Assembly: GCF_903969135.1 (NCBI RefSeq)
Contig: NZ_LR824569.1
Coordinates: forward strand, 2,418,001-2,482,000
Length of the DNA stretch: 64,000 nucleotides
Reading direction: 5' to 3'
Origin: Chryseobacterium sp. JV274
GTDB lineage: Bacteria > Bacteroidota > Bacteroidia > Flavobacteriales > Weeksellaceae
Positions 54,749 to 62,877 of the stretch are shown piece by piece. The translations under genes were made by a program, and so were the position numbers. Below the pieces are notes generated by a model. The model did no database searches, was not told the DNA's origin, and worked only from the letters and a program-made list of their open reading frames with translations. The first letter of the stretch is position 1. The number at the start of each line of letters is the position of its first letter.

Positions 54749-55453
54749 ATGATACAAAAAATTGCCATTCTGGGAGATTTCAACCCCGTCCATTCTACGC
54801 TTCATGCATTAAATGAAAGCACAAGAAACATTCAAAAAAAATTAAATCTGGATATTCAGTTTGACTGGATTCCCACAGACATTTTTAATAATAAAATTGT
54901 TTTTGAGACCCAAAAGTATTCAGGACTTTGGATTGCTCCCGGAAGTCCATATCGTGATATGGAAAATGTCCTTAAAGCCATACAATTTACACGGGAGAAT
55001 AATATTCCTACTTTTGGAAATTGTGGCGGATTTCAGCACATGATTATAGAATTTGCAAGAAATGTTTGCGGTATTCAGAATGCTGATCATGAAGAAACAA
55101 ACCCGGATGGGGCAGATCCATTGATTAAAAAACTTCCCTGCTCTTTAAAAGGAGAACAGGAAAACCTGAAACTCATTGATAAAAATAGTTTTCTCTATCA
55201 AACCATCCATCAGGATAATATCATAGGAAAATATTATTGCAGCTATGGCATTAATGAAAAGTATGTTGATATTTTGACAAAGAACGGACTGTCTCTTACT
55301 TCAATATCTGAAGACGGAAATTACCGTTCATTTGAAATAAAATCCCATCCCTTTTTTGTAGGAACATTATTTCAGCCTGCTTTAACTTCTACAGAAAAAG
55401 AACCGAATCCAATTATTATGGAATTTGTGAAAAAATGTTTAAATAAAAGCTAG
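54749..55453 (+). CDS. class I glutamine-amidotransferase-like protein related to the CTP synthase C-domain, incomplete triad
   Basis: A 234-residue protein resembling the amidotransferase domain of CTP synthase without the synthase part: GDFNPVHSTLHAL, LWIAPGSPYRD, the nucleophile elbow GNCGGFQH (Cys92) and HPFFVGTLFQPALTS. In active enzymes the last segment reads FHPE and supplies catalytic His and Glu; here these are Gln209 and Ala211. The Cys is therefore kept but the rest of the triad is lost, so glutamine hydrolysis is doubtful. It may have a different hydrolytic or binding role. Confidence 0.8.
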   Translation: MIQKIAILGDFNPVHSTLHALNESTRNIQKKLNLDIQFDWIPTDIFNNKIVFETQKYSGLWIAPGSPYRDMENVLKAIQFTRENNIPTFGNCGGFQHMIIEFARNVCGIQNADHEETNPDGADPLIKKLPCSLKGEQENLKLIDKNSFLYQTIHQDNIIGKYYCSYGINEKYVDILTKNGLSLTSISEDGNYRSFEIKSHPFFVGTLFQPALTSTEKEPNPIIMEFVKKCLNKS

Positions 55454-55950
55454 TTAGAAAGGATCAATAATGTAAAGCCGAGCCAATACTCCTTTTTTAT
55501 ACTCTAAATTACAGGAATCTTCAATGTACAACGCCTTATATTGATAATATTCATGAGGTCACATTTTTGCAGTCATAGCAATTCAAATTCTATCATACTA
55601 TATTAATTTGTCAATAGAATGAACTTTATGTTAGTATAATATACAGTTTTAGCTATTATATCAAATATCTGTGAAATAACTTAATTTAAAATTTAATAGT
55701 AAAAATTAAATCAAAATATTTTATTACATGAAACAATTGCATATTTTAAACAAAACAACAACAAAACAATCATTATATTATGTTATATACAAATAATAAC
55801 TTTTATGAGTATATTTACAATACACGGCTGAATTATAATGAAGATTTAATCAAACCTGGGATTTGATTTATTGTTACAATCTTTTGCGTGCGGTAATAAT
55901 ATAGCTGTTCATATTTTACAAACCTGATCAACCAACCAATATTAAATAAT
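55454..55950. other. gene-free AT-rich interval
   Basis: About 500 bp with no convincing gene, RNA or repeat. TATATTTA near 55812 resembles a -7 element for the following metallopeptidase gene but lies far upstream. Nothing else is recognisable. Confidence 0.5.
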
Positions 55951-57282
55951 ATGAAAAACAAACTATTACTCTTATCAGCATGCCTTGTTCTGGCACTGAA
56001 TTCATGTAGGTCTGATATTGAAAATGCACAAGCAGACTCAATAGATCTTACAACAACGAAGCTGGACAATACAAAGATTCACAAATTACTGATTAACGGA
56101 AATTACACGTATGTCAATGAAGTAAATGGTGAATATTTTTATGCAGATGATATTACTATCAGCTCTGAGCAGTTTGACAAATTAAAAATGCAGGCCAATT
56201 CTGAAATTTCAACCGTTGAGAAAAGCACCATTGTAAGCTCCTTTATTAAGACATGGCCGAATGCAACGGTCTATTATACATTACCCAGTCAGGGAAGTCT
56301 GAGCACTCAGAATTACAATACATTCCTTACCAATATCAACAAAGCGTTTGATATGATTTCTTCTCAAACCAGTGTGCAGTTTGTTGAACGCACGAATCAA
56401 ACAGAATACATCACCTTTACTTATACAACAAGCAACAGTTCACCACTTGGATGGCAAAAAAACAGAGTTAACGGTATTAAAATTTATAATATTACTTATC
56501 CCGCAATTATCGCACATGAAATAATGCATTCTATGGGAATCATGCATGAACAGTGCCGTCCAGACAGAGATCAGTATATTATCGTAGATGTTAACAAAGC
56601 AGTAGAAGGAAGCCGCCATAACTTCAACCTTTACAATGATTATGCAGGACATGGTGCATTTGATTTCGGTTCAGTCATGATGTACCAGTCTACAGACTTT
56701 GCTATAGACCCAAGCCAGCCTGTAATGACTAAGCTAGACGGATCCACTTTTACAAAGCAAAGAACAGGATTGTCTGCCGGTGATTATGCTGGAATAAATC
56801 ACTTGTATGGACCTGTTAATACTACTTCTGCCATCAACGGAACTTATACAATGAGAACAGCTTTAGCTAGCGATAAAAATTTGGATATTTCCGGGAGCTC
56901 TACTGCAGACGGCACCAGCATAATTCTGTATTCAGCCTCTACCGAGAATAACCAGAGATTTACTTTCAGCAAGTCAGATCATGGTTATTACATCATAAAA
57001 TCTATATTGGATCCTGCAAAGGTATTAACCGTGAAAAGTAACGGAACAACGAATGGAACGGCTGTTGAATTAAGAACCAATGCTAATACAGATTCTCAGA
57101 AATGGTTATTATTCAATCTGGGAAATAATGGCTTTGGATTCGCTCCTAAGAATGCACCAGCACTGAGATTAGAAGTAAAGAATGGCTTAACCGCTAATCT
57201 TACCCCTATTGTAATTGGCACTACAGATCAAACGGTTCAGCCTTCTACAAAGCAGCGTTTTATACTTACAAAAGTTAACTAA
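55951..57282 (+). CDS. astacin (M12A) metallopeptidase lipoprotein with ricin-like domain
   Basis: A 443-residue lipoprotein (lipobox ALNSC, Cys19). After a pro-region, the astacin domain begins near 95. The zinc site is HEIMHSMGIMHE (H189, E190, H193, H199, E200) and the Met-turn is SVMMYQ (about 241-246), the astacin arrangement including the Tyr ligand. Residues about 290-440 form a ricin-type beta-trefoil with QRFTF and QKWLLF repeats, likely carbohydrate-binding. It resembles flavastacin-type proteases of this family. It probably sits on the outer membrane and digests external protein. Confidence 0.9.
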   Translation: MKNKLLLLSACLVLALNSCRSDIENAQADSIDLTTTKLDNTKIHKLLINGNYTYVNEVNGEYFYADDITISSEQFDKLKMQANSEISTVEKSTIVSSFIKTWPNATVYYTLPSQGSLSTQNYNTFLTNINKAFDMISSQTSVQFVERTNQTEYITFTYTTSNSSPLGWQKNRVNGIKIYNITYPAIIAHEIMHSMGIMHEQCRPDRDQYIIVDVNKAVEGSRHNFNLYNDYAGHGAFDFGSVMMYQSTDFAIDPSQPVMTKLDGSTFTKQRTGLSAGDYAGINHLYGPVNTTSAINGTYTMRTALASDKNLDISGSSTADGTSIILYSASTENNQRFTFSKSDHGYYIIKSILDPAKVLTVKSNGTTNGTAVELRTNANTDSQKWLLFNLGNNGFGFAPKNAPALRLEVKNGLTANLTPIVIGTTDQTVQPSTKQRFILTKVN

Positions 57283-57301
57283 ACTTTTTTCATACAAATC
57301 T

Positions 57302-57336
57302 AAAGAGGTTAGGAAATGTATTTCCTAACCTCTTTT
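57302..57336. terminator. bidirectional terminator between astacin and purA-like genes
   Basis: A perfect 15-bp stem (AAAGAGGTTAGGAAA, 57302-57316, with its complement 57321-57335) around loop TGTA has A and T runs on its two sides. Confidence 0.9.
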
Positions 57337-57371
57337 GTTTATCGGATCAGTATATAATTTCTGCTCAATAA

Positions 57372-58646
57372 TTATTTACTTGTTAATCTTAACATTTCAT
57401 GTCTTCCCGGACCTGTTGAAAGATAAGCCACCGGAATTCCCAATTCAGCCTCCAAAAATGATAAAAACTCAATTAATTCTTGTGGCAATTCTGAAGGACT
57501 TTTCATCGTGGAGAAATCAGCATTCCATCCCTTCATCCATTTCAGTACGGGTTTTCCATTTTCAGGAAGTAAACCTGTTACATCTACTGTTTTTCCATCT
57601 TCCAGTTCATAATGAGTGCACACTGCTACTGATGGTAATCCGCTTAACACATCTGCTTTCGTCAGAACCAGCTGGGTTACGCCGTTGATCATTACCGCAT
57701 ATTTTAAAGCAGGTAAATCCAGCCAGCCTGTTCTTCTCGGGCGCCCTGTATTGGAACCAAATTCATTTCCTTTTGTTCGGATCTCTTCACCTAATTCATC
57801 AAATAACTCTGTTGGAAATACTCCGTTCCCTACTCTTGTGCAATATGCTTTTGCAATCCCAAATATATCACCTATCTTTTTCGGTGAAACCCCCAGTCCA
57901 CTGCTTGCTCCTGAAGCTGTTGTGGAAGAAGAAGTGACATGAGGATACGTTCCATGGTCAATATCCAGCATGGCAGCCTGAGATCCTTCAGCTAATATTG
58001 TTTTTCCTTCTGTCAGAGCATTGTTTAAATATATTTCTGTCTCAGTACATTTGAATCTCTTCAGAAATTCTACGGCTTCAAAAAACTCATTACTTATTTC
58101 CTTCAAAGAAGGCAGTACCATACCTCCTGCTGTCAGCATTTTATAATCTCTTTCTAAAATATGCAGCACTCTACTTCTAAAGTCAGGAGCAAACATATCT
58201 CCAACTCTTACATTCTGTCTTAAAATTTTATTTGAATACGCCTGTGCAATCCCGTTTTTGGTTGTTCCTATCGTTGTATAATCCGGACTTTCTTCCATAA
58301 AAACATCGAGAAGCTTGTGAGTAGGCAGTACAAAGTGCGCTTTAAGAGAAATAATCACATTGCCTTCAGGCTGAACTGTGAGATCAAATATCTGAAGATT
58401 TGCAATTTCTTTTTTAAAACTTACAGGATCCAGAACAGTTCCTGTACCAATTACATTCTGTACTCCTTTCATGAAAATCCCTGAAGGAATCATTTTAAGA
58501 GTTATTCTACGCCCGTTTCTTTCAATGCTGTGTCCAGCATTAGATCCGCCATTAAAACGCGCTGTAATGTCATAATTTTCACTGATAAGATCAATAAACT
58601 TTCCTTTACCTTCATCTCCCCATTGCAATCCTAATACAATATCCAT
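57372..58646 (-). CDS. purA: adenylosuccinate synthetase, divergent PurA
   Basis: A 424-residue enzyme that joins IMP and aspartate with GTP to form adenylosuccinate. The GTP and catalytic motifs are kept: GLQWGDEGKGKF (with the catalytic Asp), NAGHS (catalytic His), AEGSQAAMLDIDHGTYPHVTSS and NTGRPRRTGWLD. Several usually fixed positions differ: IGTTKNGIAQAY instead of IGTTGRGIGPAY, TKADVL instead of TKLDVL, and STGPGRHEML instead of the SxGPDRxxT form. It may be a second, specialised copy. It lies downstream of a Crp/Fnr gene in the same direction and its promoter carries that gene's palindromic operator. Confidence 0.8.
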   Translation of the reverse strand: MDIVLGLQWGDEGKGKFIDLISENYDITARFNGGSNAGHSIERNGRRITLKMIPSGIFMKGVQNVIGTGTVLDPVSFKKEIANLQIFDLTVQPEGNVIISLKAHFVLPTHKLLDVFMEESPDYTTIGTTKNGIAQAYSNKILRQNVRVGDMFAPDFRSRVLHILERDYKMLTAGGMVLPSLKEISNEFFEAVEFLKRFKCTETEIYLNNALTEGKTILAEGSQAAMLDIDHGTYPHVTSSSTTASGASSGLGVSPKKIGDIFGIAKAYCTRVGNGVFPTELFDELGEEIRTKGNEFGSNTGRPRRTGWLDLPALKYAVMINGVTQLVLTKADVLSGLPSVAVCTHYELEDGKTVDVTGLLPENGKPVLKWMKGWNADFSTMKSPSELPQELIEFLSFLEAELGIPVAYLSTGPGRHEMLRLTSK

Positions 58647-58669
58647 ATTCGTACTTTAATTTTATGAGG

Positions 58670-58677
58670 CAAAGCTA
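58670..58677 (-). promoter_or_regulatory. -7 promoter element TAGCTTTG for the purA-like gene
   Basis: The reverse complement TAGCTTTG matches TAnnTTTG, 23 bp before the start codon. The operator palindrome at 58700-58713 is centred 29.5 bp upstream of its first base. Confidence 0.55.
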
Positions 58678-58699
58678 TGACAGTCAACAAGAAAGACCA

Positions 58700-58713
58700 T
58701 TGTCATTTGACAA
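58700..58713. promoter_or_regulatory. palindromic operator TTGTCATTTGACAA upstream of the purA-like gene
   Basis: A perfect 6-2-6 inverted repeat of the size and form bound by Crp/Fnr dimers. The same 19-bp block, ATTGTCATTTGACAAAAAG, recurs at 59404-59422 before the regulator gene. Its centre lies about 43 bp before the expected transcription start, a class II activator position. Confidence 0.7.
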
Positions 58714-58775
58714 AAAGGGAATTCAGTTGTAAAATGTAAAAAGTATTAATGACCCAAACTATCATCAATGATATT

Positions 58776-59345
58776 CTAAACTATATTCCTTCTGATCCGG
58801 CTTAATGAAGAGGGAGTCACCCCAAGATAAGATGCCAGCATAGATTGCGGAACCCTGTTGGCAAGGCCCGGATAATGATTTAAAAAGTGAATATAGCGTG
58901 ATTTCGCATCCTGATTCAGCATGATACTCGCTACCTTCAGTTTATTCTCCACAACAAAAGCATGGATTCTGGCAAATAAAACTGGCCAGACTATTATTTT
59001 CTCTTCCAGTATTTTAAAATGCTTAAGATCTATCACCAGCAATACAGCATCAGTAATAGCTTCAATATCTTCGTGAGCGGGAAGCTGATCGGTAAAGCCC
59101 TGAAAATCTCCGATAAACCTTCCTTCGTAAATAAAATAGCGCGTAAAATCATCCCCCTGTTTATTATAATACAAAGACCGGAAGACCCCTTCTTTTACAA
59201 AAGCAATTCTTTGACTCGCCTTTCCTGCTTCTATGAAAGGATGCCCTTTCTTTACAGTGATTTCCTGAATTCCTTCAGCAATCAAAAGTTCATCCTGAGG
59301 ATTCAGTGTCCCGAATTTTTTGATATAATTAAAAAGTTCTTCCAT
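58776..59345 (-). CDS. Crp/Fnr-family transcriptional regulator
   Basis: A 189-residue protein from the ATG at 59343-59345 (a GTG five codons upstream is an alternative). An N-terminal cyclic-nucleotide-binding-like beta roll (about 10-115, with FVKEGVFRSLYYNKQGDDFTR) leads to a long dimer helix and a C-terminal HTH (VPQSMLASYLGVTPSSLSRIRR). No Cys cluster, so it is not an FNR oxygen sensor; the ligand is unknown. The palindrome TTGTCATTTGACAA lies before its own promoter and before the purA-like gene downstream, so autoregulation plus control of purA is the simplest model (inference). Confidence 0.9.
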   Translation of the reverse strand: MEELFNYIKKFGTLNPQDELLIAEGIQEITVKKGHPFIEAGKASQRIAFVKEGVFRSLYYNKQGDDFTRYFIYEGRFIGDFQGFTDQLPAHEDIEAITDAVLLVIDLKHFKILEEKIIVWPVLFARIHAFVVENKLKVASIMLNQDAKSRYIHFLNHYPGLANRVPQSMLASYLGVTPSSLSRIRRNIV

Positions 59346-59404
59346 ATTTTTTGTAACCACAGATTACGGAAATATAAAGGTATAAAAGTCGGGGCTAAAA
59401 ACAA

Positions 59405-59418
59405 TTGTCATTTGACAA
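59405..59418. promoter_or_regulatory. palindromic operator TTGTCATTTGACAA upstream of the Crp/Fnr gene and ku
   Basis: Identical to the site at 58700-58713. It lies 29.5 bp (centre to first base) from the -7-like TACCTTTA (reverse complement of 59375-59382) of the Crp/Fnr gene, exactly the spacing seen at purA. It is also 72 bp before the ku start on the other strand, so it could affect both directions. Confidence 0.7.
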
Positions 59419-59489
59419 AAAGCCGGTTAAAGGTACCACACAGGCCTCCAACGGCATGTTAATTGCTTGATTTTTAAAAACGTAAGACA

Positions 59490-60275
59490 ATGAAAGCAAT
59501 TTGGAATGGTGCCATTGGCTTCGGTTTAGTCAACATTCCTGTTAAAATTTATTCGGCAACGGAAACCACAAAACTGGATCTCGATATGCTCGACAAATCT
59601 GATTTTTCTAATATCCGTTTCAAAAGAGTAAATGAAAATACAGGAAAAGAAGTTAAATGGGAAAATATCGTCAAAGGTTATCTCATGGACGACAAATATA
59701 TCATTCTCGATGAGGAAGATTACGAAGCGGCAAGCCCCGAAAAGTCAAAAATACTCTCTATTGACCAGTTTGTAAAGGAAGTGGAAGTAGACAGTGTGTA
59801 TTTTGAAAACCCTTATTATCTGGAGCCTCAGAAAAATGGAGAAAATGCCTACAGACTTTTACTGAAAGCTCTTGAAAAAACAGCTATGGTAGGAATCGGA
59901 ACATTTGTGCTCCGTGAAGCTGAAGCCATTGGAATGATCCGCCCGTACAAAGATGACATCCTCGTTCTCAATCGTTTAAGGTTTGATCAGGAAATAAGGG
60001 ATTATAAAGATCTAAAAATTCCCGCGCAAAAAGCTCCGAAACCGGCAGAACTTAAAATGGCGGTTAACCTTATTGAGCAGCTTTCCCAGGAATTTGATCC
60101 TGCGATGTACAAAGACACCTATTCTGATGAACTGATGAAAATCATCAAGCAGAAAGCAAAAGGCAAAAATATAAAAGCCAAAAAAGCACAGCCTGCAAAA
60201 GAAGGCAAAGTGATTGACCTCATGGCGCAGTTAAAAGCAAGTCTGAATACCTCTAAATCCAAATCTGCATCGTAA
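59490..60275 (+). CDS. ku: Ku protein for non-homologous end joining
   Basis: A 261-residue protein with the bacterial Ku fold: IWNGAIGFGLVNIPVKIYSATE at the start, then YFENPYYLEPQKNGENAYRLL and LVLRE-like FVLREAEAIGMIRPYKD. The last ~35 residues are Lys/Ala-rich (KAKGKNIKAKKAQPAK), the usual DNA-binding tail. It forms a dimer that threads onto DNA ends and recruits LigD. Its stop shares the A of the following ligD ATG (TAATG). Confidence 0.96.
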   Translation: MKAIWNGAIGFGLVNIPVKIYSATETTKLDLDMLDKSDFSNIRFKRVNENTGKEVKWENIVKGYLMDDKYIILDEEDYEAASPEKSKILSIDQFVKEVEVDSVYFENPYYLEPQKNGENAYRLLLKALEKTAMVGIGTFVLREAEAIGMIRPYKDDILVLNRLRFDQEIRDYKDLKIPAQKAPKPAELKMAVNLIEQLSQEFDPAMYKDTYSDELMKIIKQKAKGKNIKAKKAQPAKEGKVIDLMAQLKASLNTSKSKSAS

Positions 60276-60880
60276 TGGCTCTCAAAGATTATAATGAAAA
60301 ACGAAAGTTCGATGAAACCAGCGAACCTAAAGGAAAAACCAAAAAAAGCAAAGATAAATTGATTTTTGTGATTCAGAGACACGCTGCATCCAGACTTCAT
60401 TATGATTTCCGGCTTGAAATGGAAGGTGTACTGAAAAGCTGGGCCGTTCCGAAAGGCCCTTCTTTAGATCCAAAAGATAAACGTCTGGCCATGATGGTGG
60501 AAGATCATCCCTACGATTATAAGGATTTTGAAGGAAATATCCCTGAAGGAAATTATGGTGCCGGGCAAGTGGAAGTATGGGACAGTGGAACTTATGAACC
60601 TTTGGAAGAAAATACCAAACTTTCTGATGAAAAAGAGCTGCTGAAAGAATTGCATGCCGGTTCTTTAAAATTCATTTTACACGGTAAGAAACTGAAAGGT
60701 GAATTTGCTTTGGTTAAAATGAAAAACACAGACGACAATGCATGGCTGCTCATCAAACATAAGGATGAATTTGCAGAAAGCCCTTATGACGCTGAAGAAA
60801 ACACCTCACCAAAATCTTTGGTTACCCAATTTTTAGAGGAAAAAAAAAGCTTAAAAATAAAAGAAAAAAAGAAGTCGTAA
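60275..60880 (+). CDS. ligD: LigD N-terminal 3'-phosphoesterase domain, frame ends at a slippery site
   Basis: A 201-residue product containing the LigD phosphoesterase domain: QRHAASRLHYDFRLEMEGVL, KSWAVPKGPSLDPKDKRLA, VEDHPYDYKDFEG and IPEGNYGAGQVEVWD, with the conserved His and Asp residues. It trims 3' ends during end joining. The frame stops at 60878-60880, nine bases after A_AAA_AAG. In the -1 frame the sequence continues as a normal LigD linker into the ligase domain. Either full-length LigD is made by frameshifting or the domain acts as a separate protein. Confidence 0.9.
   Translation: MALKDYNEKRKFDETSEPKGKTKKSKDKLIFVIQRHAASRLHYDFRLEMEGVLKSWAVPKGPSLDPKDKRLAMMVEDHPYDYKDFEGNIPEGNYGAGQVEVWDSGTYEPLEENTKLSDEKELLKELHAGSLKFILHGKKLKGEFALVKMKNTDDNAWLLIKHKDEFAESPYDAEENTSPKSLVTQFLEEKKSLKIKEKKKS
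60865..60871 (+). promoter_or_regulatory. A_AAA_AAG slippery heptamer, candidate -1 frameshift site in ligD
   Basis: The heptamer lies in exact zero-frame register (AAA at 60866-60868, AAG at 60869-60871), followed by AAG TCG TAA. A -1 slip gives AAA AAA GAA GTC GTA ACC and joins the ligase frame. This is the dnaX-type sequence. A nine-A run at 60840-60848 is a second possible slip point. A base lost or gained in the homopolymer is the alternative explanation. Confidence 0.55.
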
Positions 60881-60951
60881 CCTTTGAAAAACCGTTCAGA
60901 AATTTTAATTCTTTAACGAACGAAAAAAAATTAAAGTCCTTCATAAAGCCC

Positions 60952-62823
60952 ATGTTGGCTAAGCTTTCCGAAGAAGCCTTCAATGATAAAGGCTGGATTT
61001 TTGAAATAAAATGGGACGGCTATAGAGCCATTGCCGACTTAAGCCATGACACTCCTCTCTTCTATTCCCGGAATGGAATTTCCTTTTTATCAAAATTCGA
61101 AAAAATTGCACTGGAATTCGAAAAACAGAAACATCATATGATTCTGGATGGTGAAGTTGTAGCGTATGATGAACAAGGGGAACCTAATTTCCAGTTTTTA
61201 CAGCAGATTGGAGATCATCCGGATGCTGCGCTTGTGTACCATGTTTTTGATCTTCTATGGCTAAATGGTCATTCTACCGAAGACCTTCCCCTTATTCAGC
61301 GAAAGGAACTTTTAAAAGAGACTCTGACAGAAACTGATCGTATTAAATATTGTGATCATATTCAGGAAAAGGGTATTGAGTTTTTTACACAGATGAAAAA
61401 AATGCAATTGGAAGGTATGATTGCAAAGCGGGCAGAAAGCCCATACATTGAAAATCACAGAACCAGTGACTGGCTGAAAATCAAATTTTCCAATACAGAA
61501 GAAGTTATTATTTGTGGTTTCACAGAACCCAGAGGTTCACGAAAAAGTTTCGGGGCCTTAATTTTAGGAAAATATTTGAATGGAAAGCTTACTTACTGTG
61601 GACATACGGGAACAGGCTTCAATAATGCTTCTTTAAAAGAGCTTTACCAGAAACTTCAGAAGCTGGTTGTAAAATCATCTCCATTCGAAATTATTCCAAA
61701 GACCAATATGCCGGTAACATGGACAAAGCCTGAGCTGATCTGTGAAATAAAATATTCTGAAATTACAAGGGACGGAATCTTCAGACATCCTGTTTTTATA
61801 GGGATAAGAGAAGACAAAGATTTTAAAGATATCAAAGATTCACCCTTCACCAAAAAATCTAAAGAAATGAAAACGAAAGCATCATCAAAAAAAACTGAAG
61901 TTTCTGAGAAAGAAAAAGAGATCACTTTGGACAAACATATCGTAAAACTGACCAATCAGGATAAAACCTATTTCCCAAAAGATGGCATTACTAAAGGAGA
62001 TGTCATTGAGTATTATCAATCTGTAGCTACTTATATTCTGCCTCATTTAAAAAACCGTCCGCTTTCTCTCAACCGCTTTCCGAATGGAATTGAAGAGCAG
62101 GGGTTTTATCAGAAAGATGCCGGAGATCATATCCCGGACTGGATAAAAACTACACAGGTTTATTCTGAATCCAATGATAAATACATCGACTATATGTATT
62201 GCAATGACAAAGCAACTCTAGCCTACCTGAATAATTTAGGCTGTATAGACCTCAACCCATGGAATAGTTCTTTACCCGATCTGGAGCATCCTGATTATCT
62301 GGTTTTAGATCTTGATCCATCTTCCAAAAATACATTTGATGAGGTAATTGAAACAGCACTTCAGGTGAATGAGGTTTTAAAAACGATTAAAGTAAAAGGA
62401 TACTGCAAAACTTCCGGAAGTACAGGAATTCATATTTATATTCCCATGGGAGCTCATTATGATTTTGACCAGGTAAAAGATTTTGCCCATATTCTTATGA
62501 AACAGGTCAATGACAGACTTCCTAAGATCACTACTTTAGAACGAAGCCTTCAAAAAAGGGATAACAAAAAAATCTATCTCGATTATCTTCAAAACAGGAC
62601 GGGACAAACCCTGGCAAGTGCATACAGCCTGAGACCTAAACAAGGTGCTTCAGTTTCTATGCCTTTGGATTGGAATGAATTCAAACCCGGATTGAAACCT
62701 ATAGATTTTAATATTAATAATGCTCTGGACAGAATCAAAGAAAAAGGAGATTTGTTCAAACCGGTTCTGGGTAAGGGAATTGATATGATGAAGGCTCTGG
62801 AGTTGCTACAAAATATTGATTAA
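60952..62823 (+). CDS. ligD: LigD ATP-dependent DNA ligase and polymerase domains
   Basis: A 623-residue product from the first ATG. Ligase motif I is EIKWDGYRA with Lys20 as adenylated residue; LDGEVVAYDEQGEPNFQ and EGMIAKRAESPY are motifs III and IV. The archaeo-eukaryotic primase-type polymerase domain starts near 330 and has LVLDLDPSSKNTF with its metal-binding Asp pair and SGSTGIHIYIP. The open frame extends 27 codons upstream of this ATG to 60871 with the typical linker VTFEKPFRNFNSLTNEKK, so the ATG is internal to a longer chain; PE-LIG-POL would total about 850 residues, normal for LigD. Confidence 0.92.
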   Translation: MLAKLSEEAFNDKGWIFEIKWDGYRAIADLSHDTPLFYSRNGISFLSKFEKIALEFEKQKHHMILDGEVVAYDEQGEPNFQFLQQIGDHPDAALVYHVFDLLWLNGHSTEDLPLIQRKELLKETLTETDRIKYCDHIQEKGIEFFTQMKKMQLEGMIAKRAESPYIENHRTSDWLKIKFSNTEEVIICGFTEPRGSRKSFGALILGKYLNGKLTYCGHTGTGFNNASLKELYQKLQKLVVKSSPFEIIPKTNMPVTWTKPELICEIKYSEITRDGIFRHPVFIGIREDKDFKDIKDSPFTKKSKEMKTKASSKKTEVSEKEKEITLDKHIVKLTNQDKTYFPKDGITKGDVIEYYQSVATYILPHLKNRPLSLNRFPNGIEEQGFYQKDAGDHIPDWIKTTQVYSESNDKYIDYMYCNDKATLAYLNNLGCIDLNPWNSSLPDLEHPDYLVLDLDPSSKNTFDEVIETALQVNEVLKTIKVKGYCKTSGSTGIHIYIPMGAHYDFDQVKDFAHILMKQVNDRLPKITTLERSLQKRDNKKIYLDYLQNRTGQTLASAYSLRPKQGASVSMPLDWNEFKPGLKPIDFNINNALDRIKEKGDLFKPVLGKGIDMMKALELLQNID

Positions 62824-62825
62824 AA

Positions 62826-62857
62826 AAACTCCTACATTATTGTAAATGGAGGAGTTT
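62826..62857. terminator. terminator between ligD and mscS
   Basis: AAACTCCTACATT pairs imperfectly with AATGGAGGAGTTT around a short loop; it serves the two convergent genes. Confidence 0.75.
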
Positions 62858-62877
62858 CTTAAAAAAATTAAATCTAA

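Noticed and set aside
55833..56069. Minus-strand frame over the astacin signal peptide
   Set aside because: It overlaps the start of the astacin gene on the other strand and looks like a random frame in AT-rich sequence.
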